Below are positions 1-10,715 of a stretch of 64,000 nt of DNA, piece by piece. The notes beneath the pieces were generated by a model, which had not been told where the DNA came from, searched no databases, and worked only from the letters and a program-made list of their open reading frames with translations. Position numbers and translations under genes: made by a program. The DNA is from Emticicia sp031378345 (GTDB lineage: Bacteria > Bacteroidota > Bacteroidia > Cytophagales > Spirosomataceae). The stretch's first letter is position 1; each line of letters begins with the position of its first letter. The stretch spans positions 6,792 through 70,791 of the forward strand of contig JANNDY010000048.1 of assembly GCA_031378345.1 (NCBI GenBank). The letters are read 5' to 3'.

Positions 1-5
1 AAAGA

Positions 6-2891
6 ATGAAAAAAATCTACTTTGTAGGCTTGTTAGCACTACTATGTCCTTACCTTTCTTTTTCTCAAAATAATTTAAGAATAATCACCCCTGTTACAGC
101 AACTCCTGCATCCAATAATACATTGGTAGGTGTTGGTGCTGGAAATACTACAATGACCGGTGCAAATAACACCATGTTTGGTCGCTCGACTGGTCCAGTG
201 AATACTACAGGTTATTCAAATGTGTTTGTTGGAGCTCAAACGGGTTTACTTAATACTACAGGTTATGAAAATATTATTATAGGCTCAGTTACTACTGGTG
301 CAAAGATTAACACAGGTGGTCGAAATGTAGCCATTGGTGTAGCGGCAGGTGCAAATATAACCAATCCAATTAATAATACCATGATTGGCTATTCGGCAGG
401 TTCTGCAACTACTACAGGTGGAGCAAATACTTTTTTAGGTTGGTCTGCAGGTAGTGGTGTAACAACAGGACAAAGAAACGTACATATTGGAGCAACTGCA
501 GGTTTAGCAACAAGTACCGCTTCTTATAATGTATTTATTGGAAACGAGGCTGGCTATGGAAATACTACTGGCGAAATAAATGTATTTATTGGAAACCAGT
601 CGGGTAAGGCTAATACTACAGGTACATTTAACACTTTCTTAGGAAATGAGTCTGGATTATTTAATACAACTGCCAGATTTAATGCTTTTTTTGGAAATAC
701 TGCTGGTAGGGCTAATACAACTGGTGAAAACAACTCATTTTTTGGAAATTTTGCAGGAACTAAGAATACTTCAGGTACTTTCAATACATTTTTGGGTAAT
801 TTTGCAGGAAGCGAAAATACAACTGCCAGTGAAAATACTTTTATCGGCTCAGGTTCTGGAATGGCAAATACAATAGGCTTTCACAACGCATTCTTAGGAT
901 TAAATTCAGGGCGATTTAATACTACTGGTAGTCAAAATACATTTATTGGTCGATATGCTGGTTTTAATAATACAACCGCAAGTGTGAATACTTTTGTTGG
1001 TAATTTATCGGGTCAAGCAAATACAACAGGTACTTTCAATACGTTTTTGGGGCAAAATTCAGGTCAAGGAAATACTACAGGTGGCTTCAATACCTTCTTG
1101 GGAAATGCTGCTGGTTTTGGAAATACAACTGCTTCTTACAATACATTTGTAGGGCAGGCTTCTGGTCAAGCAATCACAACTGGACAAAACAATACTTTGC
1201 TTGGAGCAAATGCTGGACTAAATATTACAACTTCTCCAAATAACGTAATTATTGGCGTGAATGCAGGGCAATCTGCTCTCACAACTGGAGGTAGTAATAC
1301 ATTTATAGGTTATCAAGCTGACGGAACTGGTGCCTCAGCAGCTACTCTTTTCAATGCAACTGCTATCGGATTTAATGCAAAAGTAGGACAAAACAATGCC
1401 ATAGTTTTAGGAGATAATACAATCAATGTAGGTATTGGTACTTCAACTCCCCAAAATAGATTAGAAATTGTTTCCAGTGCGATTAATACCAGTGGTTTAA
1501 GATTAAAAAACCTGACATCGACTTCTCCAACAGTTGCAGCTAATGGAAAAGTTTTGAGTGTAGCTACTAATGGTGATGTAATTTTAGTTCCTGGAAGCTC
1601 AGCACCAAGTGATTCAATTACACTTTCAAGATTAAATTTTGGAAATACAAATTTCAGAATTGACAACTCTGCTGACCCTGTTTATTCAAGTTTCCTACGT
1701 TTCGGAGATAATACAGGAAAGAAATTATTGATTGGTCGTTTAAAAGAATCTGCTGCTGGTGCTTTGAATACAGGTGCAACTGGTCAGTTGATTTCTATTA
1801 CTGACAATGGAAAAATGGGTCTTGGTACAGACTCACCTCAAAATAACTTAGAAATTGTATCCCCTACTGCAAATGCCAGTGGACTAAGATTCAATAAACT
1901 TAAATCTACTTCTACAGCTGGACTAACTAATGGTAAAGTCTTAACAGTTGATGCAAATGGTGATGTAGTTTTGGTTAATGATAACACTGTTCCGAAAGAT
2001 TCTGCAACATTTACACAACTAAATTTTGGAGTTACAAATCTAAGAATCGAAAACTCTACTAATCCTGCTTATTCAAGTTTTTTACGTTTTGGTGATAATA
2101 CTGGCAAAAAATTACTCATAGGTAGATTGAAAGAGTCTGCCGCTGGAGCTATCAACACTGGTGTAACAGGTCAATTGGTTTCTATTACTGACAATGGAAA
2201 AATGGGTATTGGCACAGATTCTCCTCAAAATAACTTAGAAATTGTTTCTTCTGCTGCCAATCTTAGTGGTTTAAGAATTACTAATTTGAAAACAACTACT
2301 CCTACAGCAAGCAATGGCAAAACGCTAAGTATTGATGCAAATGGTGATGTTATATTGGTTACAGCTACGAGTAGCTCTGCATCAACGAGCGATTTGACAT
2401 TAGATGGCACAAATAGTTGGGCATTACAAACACCTGATGGACCTTCGGAAACTGATTTAATCATTACACCTAAAATCGGTGCGGCATTTAGTACGACTGC
2501 TCAAACCACCTTCAAAAACAATGGAAATGTTTATTTTACAGGAAATATAGGCATCGGAACTACAGATACAAAAGGCTATAAATTTGCTGTGGCAGGAAAT
2601 ATGGTTACCGAAAAAGTTTTCGTGAAAAAACAAGCCAATTGGCCAGACTTTGTTTTTGAGAAAAACTACGAGCTTCCATCACTCCAAAGTGTGGAGGCAT
2701 TCATCAAAGAAAACAAGCATTTACCAAATATCCCTTCGGCAAAAGAAGTAGAAGCCAATGGACACGATTTGGGCGATATGAATGCAAAACTCCTACAAAA
2801 ACTCGAAGAAATGACACTCTACATCATTGATTTGAAAAAGGAAGTAGATGGTTTGAAAAAACAAATCAATACATCTCAGCCTAAAAACTAA
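6..2891 (+). CDS. Exported beta-roll head-repeat protein with C-terminal coiled coil
   Basis: The 961-residue product starts with a Sec signal peptide (MKKIYFVGLLALLCPYLSFSQ). Residues about 30-450 are some two dozen 17-residue repeats of the form NTTGxxNTFxGxxAGxx, the left-handed beta-roll pattern of YadA-type adhesin heads. Three blocks of about 130 residues follow, each opening with GxGTxxPQNxLEIVS; the first two are nearly identical through SSFLRFGDNTGKKLLIGRL. The last 90 residues (KHLPNIPSAKEVE, then a leucine-rich heptad stretch) match the common tail of Bacteroidota tail-fibre-like surface proteins. I see no type IX sorting domain. The promoter lies outside the window. Surface adhesion or structure is inferred from the fold; partner and ligand are unknown. 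It is first in a same-strand run with the toxin gene that follows 53 bases downstream. Confidence 0.8.
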   Translation: MKKIYFVGLLALLCPYLSFSQNNLRIITPVTATPASNNTLVGVGAGNTTMTGANNTMFGRSTGPVNTTGYSNVFVGAQTGLLNTTGYENIIIGSVTTGAKINTGGRNVAIGVAAGANITNPINNTMIGYSAGSATTTGGANTFLGWSAGSGVTTGQRNVHIGATAGLATSTASYNVFIGNEAGYGNTTGEINVFIGNQSGKANTTGTFNTFLGNESGLFNTTARFNAFFGNTAGRANTTGENNSFFGNFAGTKNTSGTFNTFLGNFAGSENTTASENTFIGSGSGMANTIGFHNAFLGLNSGRFNTTGSQNTFIGRYAGFNNTTASVNTFVGNLSGQANTTGTFNTFLGQNSGQGNTTGGFNTFLGNAAGFGNTTASYNTFVGQASGQAITTGQNNTLLGANAGLNITTSPNNVIIGVNAGQSALTTGGSNTFIGYQADGTGASAATLFNATAIGFNAKVGQNNAIVLGDNTINVGIGTSTPQNRLEIVSSAINTSGLRLKNLTSTSPTVAANGKVLSVATNGDVILVPGSSAPSDSITLSRLNFGNTNFRIDNSADPVYSSFLRFGDNTGKKLLIGRLKESAAGALNTGATGQLISITDNGKMGLGTDSPQNNLEIVSPTANASGLRFNKLKSTSTAGLTNGKVLTVDANGDVVLVNDNTVPKDSATFTQLNFGVTNLRIENSTNPAYSSFLRFGDNTGKKLLIGRLKESAAGAINTGVTGQLVSITDNGKMGIGTDSPQNNLEIVSSAANLSGLRITNLKTTTPTASNGKTLSIDANGDVILVTATSSSASTSDLTLDGTNSWALQTPDGPSETDLIITPKIGAAFSTTAQTTFKNNGNVYFTGNIGIGTTDTKGYKFAVAGNMVTEKVFVKKQANWPDFVFEKNYELPSLQSVEAFIKENKHLPNIPSAKEVEANGHDLGDMNAKLLQKLEEMTLYIIDLKKEVDGLKKQINTSQPKN

Positions 2892-2944
2892 ATTTACCCT
2901 AATTTCTTTACGCACAGGCATCACTTTAAACGCTTTGCATTGTT

Positions 2945-5900
2945 ATGAAATACCTTTACGTCAGAAAGATATATTTGTTGTTATTTTTGGTTTCCTTACT
3001 TGCGGGAAATACGCTTTGGGCTGCTCCAACAGGCGGTGGGGACGACCCATTTTCAATATTTCCATCTCCTTTTCTAAAATTGTTACCAACAAAGGTATTT
3101 CCCAAAATACCTTTGAAATCTCCCGAAGGAGAAGTATATCAAAAAAACCAAACTACCGATGTATTTGAGTTAGTAAAAAACTCAAAACTCAATGTAAAAA
3201 CAAATCAAATAATATCTTTCGACCCCGTAAGATTTTCTATTCGAGCAAAATCTGATTCAATTTTACTTGGAAAAGAAATAGAATTAACAATAAAAGCTGA
3301 GTTTTTGGACGTACATCCTCAGTTAATGTTTACTGATGAGGGTTCAAATGAGTTTACCCTCAAAATGCTTTTTCCAAAAGAATTTGTTGTAACAGGAGGC
3401 TCTTACTATGATTTCATTAGAGGAAAGGTTTCAAAAGAAAGCCCAACACAAACATTCACTGTCAAAGGGTATTTTGGAATAGTTACGCCAAATGCAGAAT
3501 TCAGACTCCTTAGAAGTCATAATGAGGCAACTTCTAATGATTATTTTGTTGTAAAATCGGTTGTAAATTTCAAACAGGTTAAAAACAAAGAGATTTTCTT
3601 ATTAGAAAATCCAAATGATATAGATAAGAGCAATAATCGAATTGCTGAAACTCAAAATATTCAAGATTGTTTCGGAGATTTTAAAATTGCTGTTAGCACA
3701 AGTGCCAGTGGCAATTGCCAACTTGCAAATGGAGAACAACTAAAATTTGTTGGTGTATCATGCCCTTCTCCAGCGACCATTACATGGTATAAGAGAGGAG
3801 ATAATGATATCGCTTCACAAGTAGCATCCATTGGTGGTGGATTAACTTTTCAAAATGCTTTTGACCCAACAAAGCAAATATACTTTGCAAAATGCTCTGA
3901 CGGAGTATGCACAAAAATAACGAATGAAATTAACTTTGTTTTTAGAGAATATATTTCTCCAAACGGATATCCAAGTACAATCACTGAACAAAGATTTTAT
4001 TGCCCTACCTCACCAACACCACAAATACTTACAGCATCGTGCGTGCCAGGTCTTCCTCTTTGGAGTAATGGCAGCACTGCCAATACAATCACAATAACAA
4101 GTGCAACACCAACTACCTATTCTTATACATGCACAAGAAGTGCCTGTACAGCTAATCCTTCTGCACCTACTTACTACCAATACGTAATTATTGAAAATTG
4201 CTCTGGCGGAAATGGTTGTACCCCATTTGCGGTGAACGCCTCAAATAATAGCCCAAATCAAGAAGTAACACCTACTGCTAATCTAAACCTTTCGGTAACC
4301 ACAGCCGACCCATTAGCTACTTTTATTTGGACAGGTCCAAATAATTTTTACAGCAACTCTCAAAACCCTATTCGCATCAATACGACAAGTGCGATGAATG
4401 GTATTTATACTGTAACTGTTACTAATTCGACTGGTTGTGTAAGTATTGCTACTACTTCTGTCTTTTTAAAGGTAATACCTTGTACCACCCCTCCGGCACC
4501 AAAAATCTATTTTCGTACAATAAATAAAACAACCTGTGATAATTTAAAAACAGGCGATACTATTGAATTAACAGCAGTCGGATGTGATTTTACTGTACAT
4601 TGGGACAATGGTCAAACTGGAAATGTACGAACTTCCATACTTGGTACAAGTGCAACAACTTACACAGCAAAATGTGTTGATAGAACTTGTGAGTCTTTAG
4701 GATTTGCATATACAATTACCCCGAACAGTGTTGATATAATTTCTTTCGCTCAAACAATCCCATGTAATGGGAATTCACTTTTGATTGCGGCAACTTGCCT
4801 TCCAGGTGTTGCAGTATGGTCAGATGGGACAGAATCAACTACATATTTGGCAAAACAACCAGGTAGATACAATTTTCAATGCAAAAATTCTACTTGTACA
4901 CCTTGGGGTGCATATTATGTTGATGTGATAGTTAGTAATACAGCCCCAACACTGAAAGCAGACAAAACTGTTTTTTGTAATGGTGGTACAGAGCCAGTTA
5001 CAATTACTGCAAGTGGTTGTACTGGAACTGTCATTTGGTCAGGTTCTGGTACAATAAATGGCTATACTGGCTTTTCATTGACTACTCGCTCGCAAGACAA
5101 CGCCCCTTCCGCACAAGGTAACTATTCCGCCATTTGTTCAACAACTTGTGGCAATAGCCCATCATCAAATGTCATATATTTATATCCGATTGCCCCTATA
5201 AGTGTTATTGCAGATAATAATAGTAAAAACAATGAAGTAAGTGATGGTGGAACGCTAAATTTATCTTCGAGTGTAACAATTACAAACCCGAATTTTGGCT
5301 CAACGGCTTCCATCATTACTTACAGATGGACAGGGCCTAATAATTTTAGTTCGACGCAACAAAATCCAAGCTTATCAAACGTAAGCTATTTAGCAAGTGG
5401 TGTATATACAATTTTGATTGGTTGTGCCGAAGGTTGTTCTGTTTCAGCCACTACAAATGTAATTCTAAGCCAATTACCATGTACAAATCCTCCTATACCG
5501 AGTATTTATGCAAAAACCATTAATAAAACTAATTGTAACCCACTCGAAGCAGGAGATACAATAGAAATGACCGCCACAGGCTGTGCTTTTACTATTGTTT
5601 GGGGAGGTGGACAAACAGGAAGTGTTCTTCAAGTTACAATGCCCGCCGTAGTTACAACTTATACTGCCAAGTGTGTAGATAGAACTTGCCAATCACCTAA
5701 TACAAGTATCACGCTTACACCAAACGCAAGTACGATTGGATCACAAAATTATTTTATGCCTTGTAACGGCACAGTTACTATGGCGGCAACTTGTTTGCCT
5801 GGAATACCACAGTGGACAAATGGACCATTATCTTCAACATATACTGTTAGCCAACCTGGAACCTATACTTTCCAATGTAAAAATGGTACTTGCCCTGTTT

Positions 5901-8900
5901 TACAATCTTCAAGTTCAACAGTCAGCATCCAAGCACCAACTGCACCAATAGTTAATGCCAATAAAACTGCAATATGTGGCAATAGCCCTGTAACACTTAC
6001 AACAACGAATTGCACAGGAACTGTAAACTGGTCTGGAACAGGCATTACGGCATCAACCACTGGCTTGACTTATCTGGCTACCATTGCAGGTAATTATTCG
6101 GCAATTTGTTCAACACCTTGTGGAGATAGTAATCCTTCTAATGCAATTACCCTTACTTCTGCCCCAGCTTTAAATGTTACTGCAAGTAGTAATAGTACTG
6201 TAACTGTTGGGCAATTACTCAGTTTAAGTGCAAACAGCACTAATACCAATATTGGATATACTTGGACTGGACCTAATAATTTTACAGCGACCATTGCCGA
6301 ACCAAATATTTTCTCTGCCAACCTGCTTTCAAGTGGTGTTTATACAGTTACCATTGCAAATGCTGGTGGCTGCACTGCCACCGCAACTACAAATGTTGTC
6401 GTTTTAAATACCAGTTGCCCAGTTAAGCCTCCTACACTAACAGTAAGTGCAAACAAAAGTGTCATTCCTTTTGGTGGAGCAGTTACACTTACGGCACAGT
6501 CTTGTGCAGGAACAGTCCTTTGGACTGCTAATGCCTATGATGATCCAAATAATATTCCTCGAGTTCAGAAATCAACATTTACATCAAATCCTGTCAATGG
6601 CGTAAGTTTAGTAACTGTAAATCCTCCAGGAAACGCACTCTCAGACCACGCTCCAAGTGTGGTTTACACTGCCCAATGTTTGGTAAATGGTTGTTTGTCT
6701 GACTCTACTACACAATCACAAGTGGTCATTCAATTAACAGATTTCCCATGCTTGCCACCTGATAACTTTGAAGTGATTGGGGGAAGCAACAGGACTGAAA
6801 GTATTATAAATGGCGGTTCTAATCAAAAATGGAAAGAAATAAAGATTGAGGTTTGCCCTAATGAAAGTTATACTTTAACTGCTACAGGGTGTACTGGAAC
6901 TGTTGCTTGGGGCGGATTTTCTGCTGTAACGACAAGCTATCCAGCAGGTGGAACGAGCCGAACGGTACAGGCAAGTGCGATGCAAACAGATGAGGTTACG
7001 TATAGTGTTTCTTGCCCTGCCGATTTTTGCCCATCGCCAAATGCTAATATTTACATTACTGTTACCAGAAAATCTGTTACACTCACAGCTGACAATAATA
7101 GCAAAAATGGCGAAATAGCCGCAGGTGGTACCGTAAACCTTAGTGCAAGCTCTACCGCCACTGGCTTGACTTATGCTTGGGCAGGACCAAATAACTTTAC
7201 CTCTGCCCTTGCCAACCCAATTATTAGCTCGGCTACGGTTGATATTAATGGCACTTATACCGTTACGGCCACTAATACGGCTGGGTGTGTTGGGACGGCT
7301 ACGACTGTGGTAAAATTAAAAGTTGATTCTTTATTGTGTGAGAGTTACTATATAAAAAGTTATTATAACACACCATTACCTGACGAAGAAACTACTAAAC
7401 TTAGACGTATTGGTGTAACAAATACATTCGAGCCAATAAGTTTGACTCTACAAACCTCTGATAGTGCCTCTACAACTGGTTTAACTTATCTATGGCTACC
7501 AGCTTCTGGATTGACAATAAGCCCTAATAATACTGCATCAATAGTTACTGCAAACAAGATCGGTGAATACAAACTTACTATTTCAAATGGTGCAAATAGC
7601 TGTGATTTCTTTGTAGATATTTCTGGAAAACCTTGTAATGAAATAAATACAGGAGCATTTAGTTGTTCAAATGCTTTCGCTCCTCCAATAGCAACACCCA
7701 ATCAAATTTCAAATTTAGCCGTGGGCGATGAATTTTATGCTGCTGATTATAAATTTGAAATTATAAGAGTGGACAATGGCTCACTTTCTGATGGTTGGTC
7801 GGGTGAAGCAGTAGGAACTTTACGCGTCATTAATGGATTTGAAGTAAAAATAATTAGAGTTGAATTTACAAATATTTCTTTAGATGATTGCTATAGATAT
7901 GTAGGCACGGCATCATTACCAACACCAACTGAATTTAAAGGAATTAGAACTAAATATGACCCTGAATGGAAAAATTTTGTAGATGTAAATAAAGCTATAA
8001 AGAAAATATTAGAACTTTTTGGTGCTATTTTAGAAAAAACAGTTACTTGGGCAAATATAGATTATGTTGATGATGATTATAAAAATGAAGGTCAAAGGAT
8101 TTTAGATGAATTGATTGAAGCAAAGAGTGCATTTGAAAATACTACTGAAATGGAATCAGGAATGAAGGCTGATATTGTTTCGAAGTATGCCATTGCTATT
8201 ACTGATATGCAAGACTTAATCACTACTTTAAATCAAACAGTCAGTGCTAATCAAAATTTGCGGGTTAAGATGAGCGAATTATCAGAGGCTCAGGTACAAG
8301 ATTTGACAGATAAAAAATCCAAAGTTCTTAATTCTATCAATAAAGCTGAAATGTCACCATGGGAAAGTTTTAAAGCATTTGTTGGAACTTGTTTTACAGA
8401 TTATCTAAATCAGGATGAAGGAATTGTTCCAAGATGTCTTTGGGGCAACGTACCATCTCTGCCTGGTGTTTTTGATGCTTCATTAAGTTCAGGTGTAATT
8501 GATGGACTTTGGGATAATACAATTGGCGGAATAATTGGAGTGTTTAAAATAATAGATCTTTATGGGTGTTATGATGCAAACCCAATTGTGTATGGAGATA
8601 TGGGTGGACAAATTCATAGACTGGAGAATGTAAATTACTATACACCAAAATGTGTAAATTTAAGAAAACAATTTCCTTCTTTTGGTTCAATGATAAAGGA
8701 TGGTATTACAAAACCTTTTCAGGGAAATGTTATTGATAATTTCGTCAACTATATGTCTTGTAGTCCAACTATACAAAATGTACAGCAAAATAACTGTATT
8801 CGATATAGGCTTGGAAAAACGGCAATTGATGCCGCATTTATTGCTCTTGATGGATATGGCTTAGCTGTTGCTGGAATAAAAGCAGTTCAAAAAACAGCAA

Positions 8901-10156
8901 CTTTTGTAACTAAAGCAGTTTCAAATATACGACGAACTATTACTAATTCAACAACGAGAACAGTTACAAAAACCTTGGCAAGTGGTGTTGCGAATGTTGT
9001 AGAATTAATTATTGATGGAAAACCAATAGGCTTTCGAACCGACAAAGGTTTAGCTTTAAATAATTATGTTCCATCAAGCCAGAATCCAGTTGTAGCAGTT
9101 ATAGATGAGGTTGATTTAGTGGATTTGACACCTGGTCAACGTGAACCTGTAATTAAAGGTAAAGTAGAAGTTCATCAAAAACCTAATGGAGAATATGAGT
9201 GTACTATAACAGGCAAGTGCTTTCTTGCTGGAACAAAAATCAAAGTAAAAGAGGGGTATAAAAATATTGAGAATATAAATACAGGCGATTTTGTTTGGTC
9301 AAAAGACGTTATAACAAACGAAGAAGGATATAAAGCAGTTACACGAATATCTCAGAAAAAATCAAATTCTTATGTTGAAATAAAAGTTGGAAAAGATACA
9401 ATAAAAGCTACATCAGACCATCCTTTTTGGGTAAACAATGTCTGGATAGATGCAGGAAAATTGAAGAAAGGAGATATACTTTCGCAGTCAAATCAATCGA
9501 ATATTGTAGCATCAAATGCCCCATATCTTGCTCGTTCAAATATAGAAGTTGATGATGTTAGTTACGTTGATTCTTTAGTAGAAGTTTATAATTTCGAAGT
9601 TCAAGATTTTCATACCTATTTTGTTGGATTATCGGAAGTTTTAGTTCACAATGGTATTTGCAATGGGAAAGACTTTGTCGTTAACAGACCCGCCAACGAA
9701 CCATTTAATCCATCAAGTCCCAAATATAACGAACTTGAAATTGTAACTTGGCGAGAATCAAGGAAAGTCGTTGGAGATAATTTGACACCTCATCATGTTC
9801 CTTCACGAAGTTTTGTTAAAAATTTAAAAAACACTGATTTTTATACTAATGCTGACCCTAAACTCAAAAATTTAATAGATGAATATATAAAAAATGACGG
9901 GTTAGATGCTCCATGTATTATGATGGAAGAAACAAAAAGAGGCTTAGGGAATTCGAGACATGGTGAAACAATTACATATGCGAATCAAGTTACTCCTGAA
10001 TATAGAGCATATTCGCCAAAGGAAGCCTTTGACACAGAAATGGAAAACTTAAGGGATATCTATAGAAAATATTCAATGTACGATGAGGTAAAATCAAAAC
10101 AAATTGATGATTTTGCAAAAAAAACAAAAAACTACTTCTCACCCTTACTTGATTAG
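2945..10156 (+). CDS. Giant exported Ig-repeat protein with HINT domain and C-terminal HNH-like toxin
   Basis: The product has 2403 residues. Residues 1-27 are a signal peptide. A unique N-terminal region (to about 235) is followed by Ser/Thr/Cys-rich Ig/PKD-like modules. Four carry a W(T/A)GPNNF motif, and two about 300-residue blocks (from about 512 and 847) are paralogous (TINKT...GDTIE(L/M)TA). Residues about 1460-2080 are not recognised. A HINT (intein-like) domain runs from Cys2092 (CFLAGTKIKV) through SDHPFW to His2235-Asn2236 (VLVHNG). The last 167 residues contain NLTPHHVPS (His2283, His2284) and RHGETITYAN (His2339), resembling the HNH/Endo VII-type nucleases of polymorphic toxins. 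By family knowledge, HINT domains release the C-terminal toxin. Nuclease activity and release are inferred, and the exact Pfam toxin family is not assigned. The gene 2 bases downstream is the likely immunity gene. Confidence 0.85.
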   Translation: MKYLYVRKIYLLLFLVSLLAGNTLWAAPTGGGDDPFSIFPSPFLKLLPTKVFPKIPLKSPEGEVYQKNQTTDVFELVKNSKLNVKTNQIISFDPVRFSIRAKSDSILLGKEIELTIKAEFLDVHPQLMFTDEGSNEFTLKMLFPKEFVVTGGSYYDFIRGKVSKESPTQTFTVKGYFGIVTPNAEFRLLRSHNEATSNDYFVVKSVVNFKQVKNKEIFLLENPNDIDKSNNRIAETQNIQDCFGDFKIAVSTSASGNCQLANGEQLKFVGVSCPSPATITWYKRGDNDIASQVASIGGGLTFQNAFDPTKQIYFAKCSDGVCTKITNEINFVFREYISPNGYPSTITEQRFYCPTSPTPQILTASCVPGLPLWSNGSTANTITITSATPTTYSYTCTRSACTANPSAPTYYQYVIIENCSGGNGCTPFAVNASNNSPNQEVTPTANLNLSVTTADPLATFIWTGPNNFYSNSQNPIRINTTSAMNGIYTVTVTNSTGCVSIATTSVFLKVIPCTTPPAPKIYFRTINKTTCDNLKTGDTIELTAVGCDFTVHWDNGQTGNVRTSILGTSATTYTAKCVDRTCESLGFAYTITPNSVDIISFAQTIPCNGNSLLIAATCLPGVAVWSDGTESTTYLAKQPGRYNFQCKNSTCTPWGAYYVDVIVSNTAPTLKADKTVFCNGGTEPVTITASGCTGTVIWSGSGTINGYTGFSLTTRSQDNAPSAQGNYSAICSTTCGNSPSSNVIYLYPIAPISVIADNNSKNNEVSDGGTLNLSSSVTITNPNFGSTASIITYRWTGPNNFSSTQQNPSLSNVSYLASGVYTILIGCAEGCSVSATTNVILSQLPCTNPPIPSIYAKTINKTNCNPLEAGDTIEMTATGCAFTIVWGGGQTGSVLQVTMPAVVTTYTAKCVDRTCQSPNTSITLTPNASTIGSQNYFMPCNGTVTMAATCLPGIPQWTNGPLSSTYTVSQPGTYTFQCKNGTCPVLQSSSSTVSIQAPTAPIVNANKTAICGNSPVTLTTTNCTGTVNWSGTGITASTTGLTYLATIAGNYSAICSTPCGDSNPSNAITLTSAPALNVTASSNSTVTVGQLLSLSANSTNTNIGYTWTGPNNFTATIAEPNIFSANLLSSGVYTVTIANAGGCTATATTNVVVLNTSCPVKPPTLTVSANKSVIPFGGAVTLTAQSCAGTVLWTANAYDDPNNIPRVQKSTFTSNPVNGVSLVTVNPPGNALSDHAPSVVYTAQCLVNGCLSDSTTQSQVVIQLTDFPCLPPDNFEVIGGSNRTESIINGGSNQKWKEIKIEVCPNESYTLTATGCTGTVAWGGFSAVTTSYPAGGTSRTVQASAMQTDEVTYSVSCPADFCPSPNANIYITVTRKSVTLTADNNSKNGEIAAGGTVNLSASSTATGLTYAWAGPNNFTSALANPIISSATVDINGTYTVTATNTAGCVGTATTVVKLKVDSLLCESYYIKSYYNTPLPDEETTKLRRIGVTNTFEPISLTLQTSDSASTTGLTYLWLPASGLTISPNNTASIVTANKIGEYKLTISNGANSCDFFVDISGKPCNEINTGAFSCSNAFAPPIATPNQISNLAVGDEFYAADYKFEIIRVDNGSLSDGWSGEAVGTLRVINGFEVKIIRVEFTNISLDDCYRYVGTASLPTPTEFKGIRTKYDPEWKNFVDVNKAIKKILELFGAILEKTVTWANIDYVDDDYKNEGQRILDELIEAKSAFENTTEMESGMKADIVSKYAIAITDMQDLITTLNQTVSANQNLRVKMSELSEAQVQDLTDKKSKVLNSINKAEMSPWESFKAFVGTCFTDYLNQDEGIVPRCLWGNVPSLPGVFDASLSSGVIDGLWDNTIGGIIGVFKIIDLYGCYDANPIVYGDMGGQIHRLENVNYYTPKCVNLRKQFPSFGSMIKDGITKPFQGNVIDNFVNYMSCSPTIQNVQQNNCIRYRLGKTAIDAAFIALDGYGLAVAGIKAVQKTATFVTKAVSNIRRTITNSTTRTVTKTLASGVANVVELIIDGKPIGFRTDKGLALNNYVPSSQNPVVAVIDEVDLVDLTPGQREPVIKGKVEVHQKPNGEYECTITGKCFLAGTKIKVKEGYKNIENINTGDFVWSKDVITNEEGYKAVTRISQKKSNSYVEIKVGKDTIKATSDHPFWVNNVWIDAGKLKKGDILSQSNQSNIVASNAPYLARSNIEVDDVSYVDSLVEVYNFEVQDFHTYFVGLSEVLVHNGICNGKDFVVNRPANEPFNPSSPKYNELEIVTWRESRKVVGDNLTPHHVPSRSFVKNLKNTDFYTNADPKLKNLIDEYIKNDGLDAPCIMMEETKRGLGNSRHGETITYANQVTPEYRAYSPKEAFDTEMENLRDIYRKYSMYDEVKSKQIDDFAKKTKNYFSPLLD

Positions 10157-10158
10157 AT

Positions 10159-10650
10159 ATGGATAAGAATACATTAAATTACTACGAAAAGAATTTAATA
10201 ATTGCACGAAAACTAAATGATGATAGTTGTTACGAAGTTTTTGAGAAGTTTTTTGAATTGACAAATACAAATACTGATATTTTAATTCTTAAAGCTGCAT
10301 TATTAGGTTTTGATGATAATACTGAAGACAGTACCTATATGTATGGTCTAACACATGTTATTGCGGATATTTATAAGACAAACAATGAATTTGAGTTTTT
10401 TAATTCCTTTACTCAAAATATTTTTCTTCTTTTCCCACATGCTTTAAATTGGTGTAGATCTTTATTTAGTTTATGGAACTTAGATGAAAAAAAGTCTCAC
10501 TTTTTTATCGAAATTTCAAAGAAAAATAATTGTATAGATTTTGTAAATAAAATCTATGATTTAATTCTTGAAGAAGAAGCTATTGAATGCTTAGAAACAG
10601 TAGAGATTGCAAATGTCAAAAAATATAAAACACTAATTCAAAATATGTAA
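10159..10650 (+). CDS. Probable immunity protein for the upstream toxin
   Basis: The 163-residue product is acidic, appears mostly helical and has no signal peptide, so it should stay in the cytosol. Its ATG lies 2 bases after the stop of the HINT-toxin gene. That is the usual place for the immunity gene of a polymorphic toxin and is the main reason for this call. I do not recognise a specific immunity family with certainty; the Leu/Ala-rich helical make-up with no catalytic motif fits several. It is the only non-exported product in the first 18 kb. Confidence 0.6.
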   Translation: MDKNTLNYYEKNLIIARKLNDDSCYEVFEKFFELTNTNTDILILKAALLGFDDNTEDSTYMYGLTHVIADIYKTNNEFEFFNSFTQNIFLLFPHALNWCRSLFSLWNLDEKKSHFFIEISKKNNCIDFVNKIYDLILEEEAIECLETVEIANVKKYKTLIQNM

Positions 10651-10715
10651 ATACTTTATAATTTTTTTGACAGTTTATTCAAATGAGAATACATATAAAA
10701 TTTAATATTGCAAAG

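Noticed and set aside
120..1380. Regular 51-bp repetition that could suggest a CRISPR array or satellite
   Set aside because: It is the coding DNA of the 17-residue beta-roll repeats; units are degenerate, contiguous and in frame, without spacers.
10651..10715. Separate promoter for the gene after the immunity gene
   Set aside because: No TAnnTTTG element in the 65-base gap; co-transcription is simpler.
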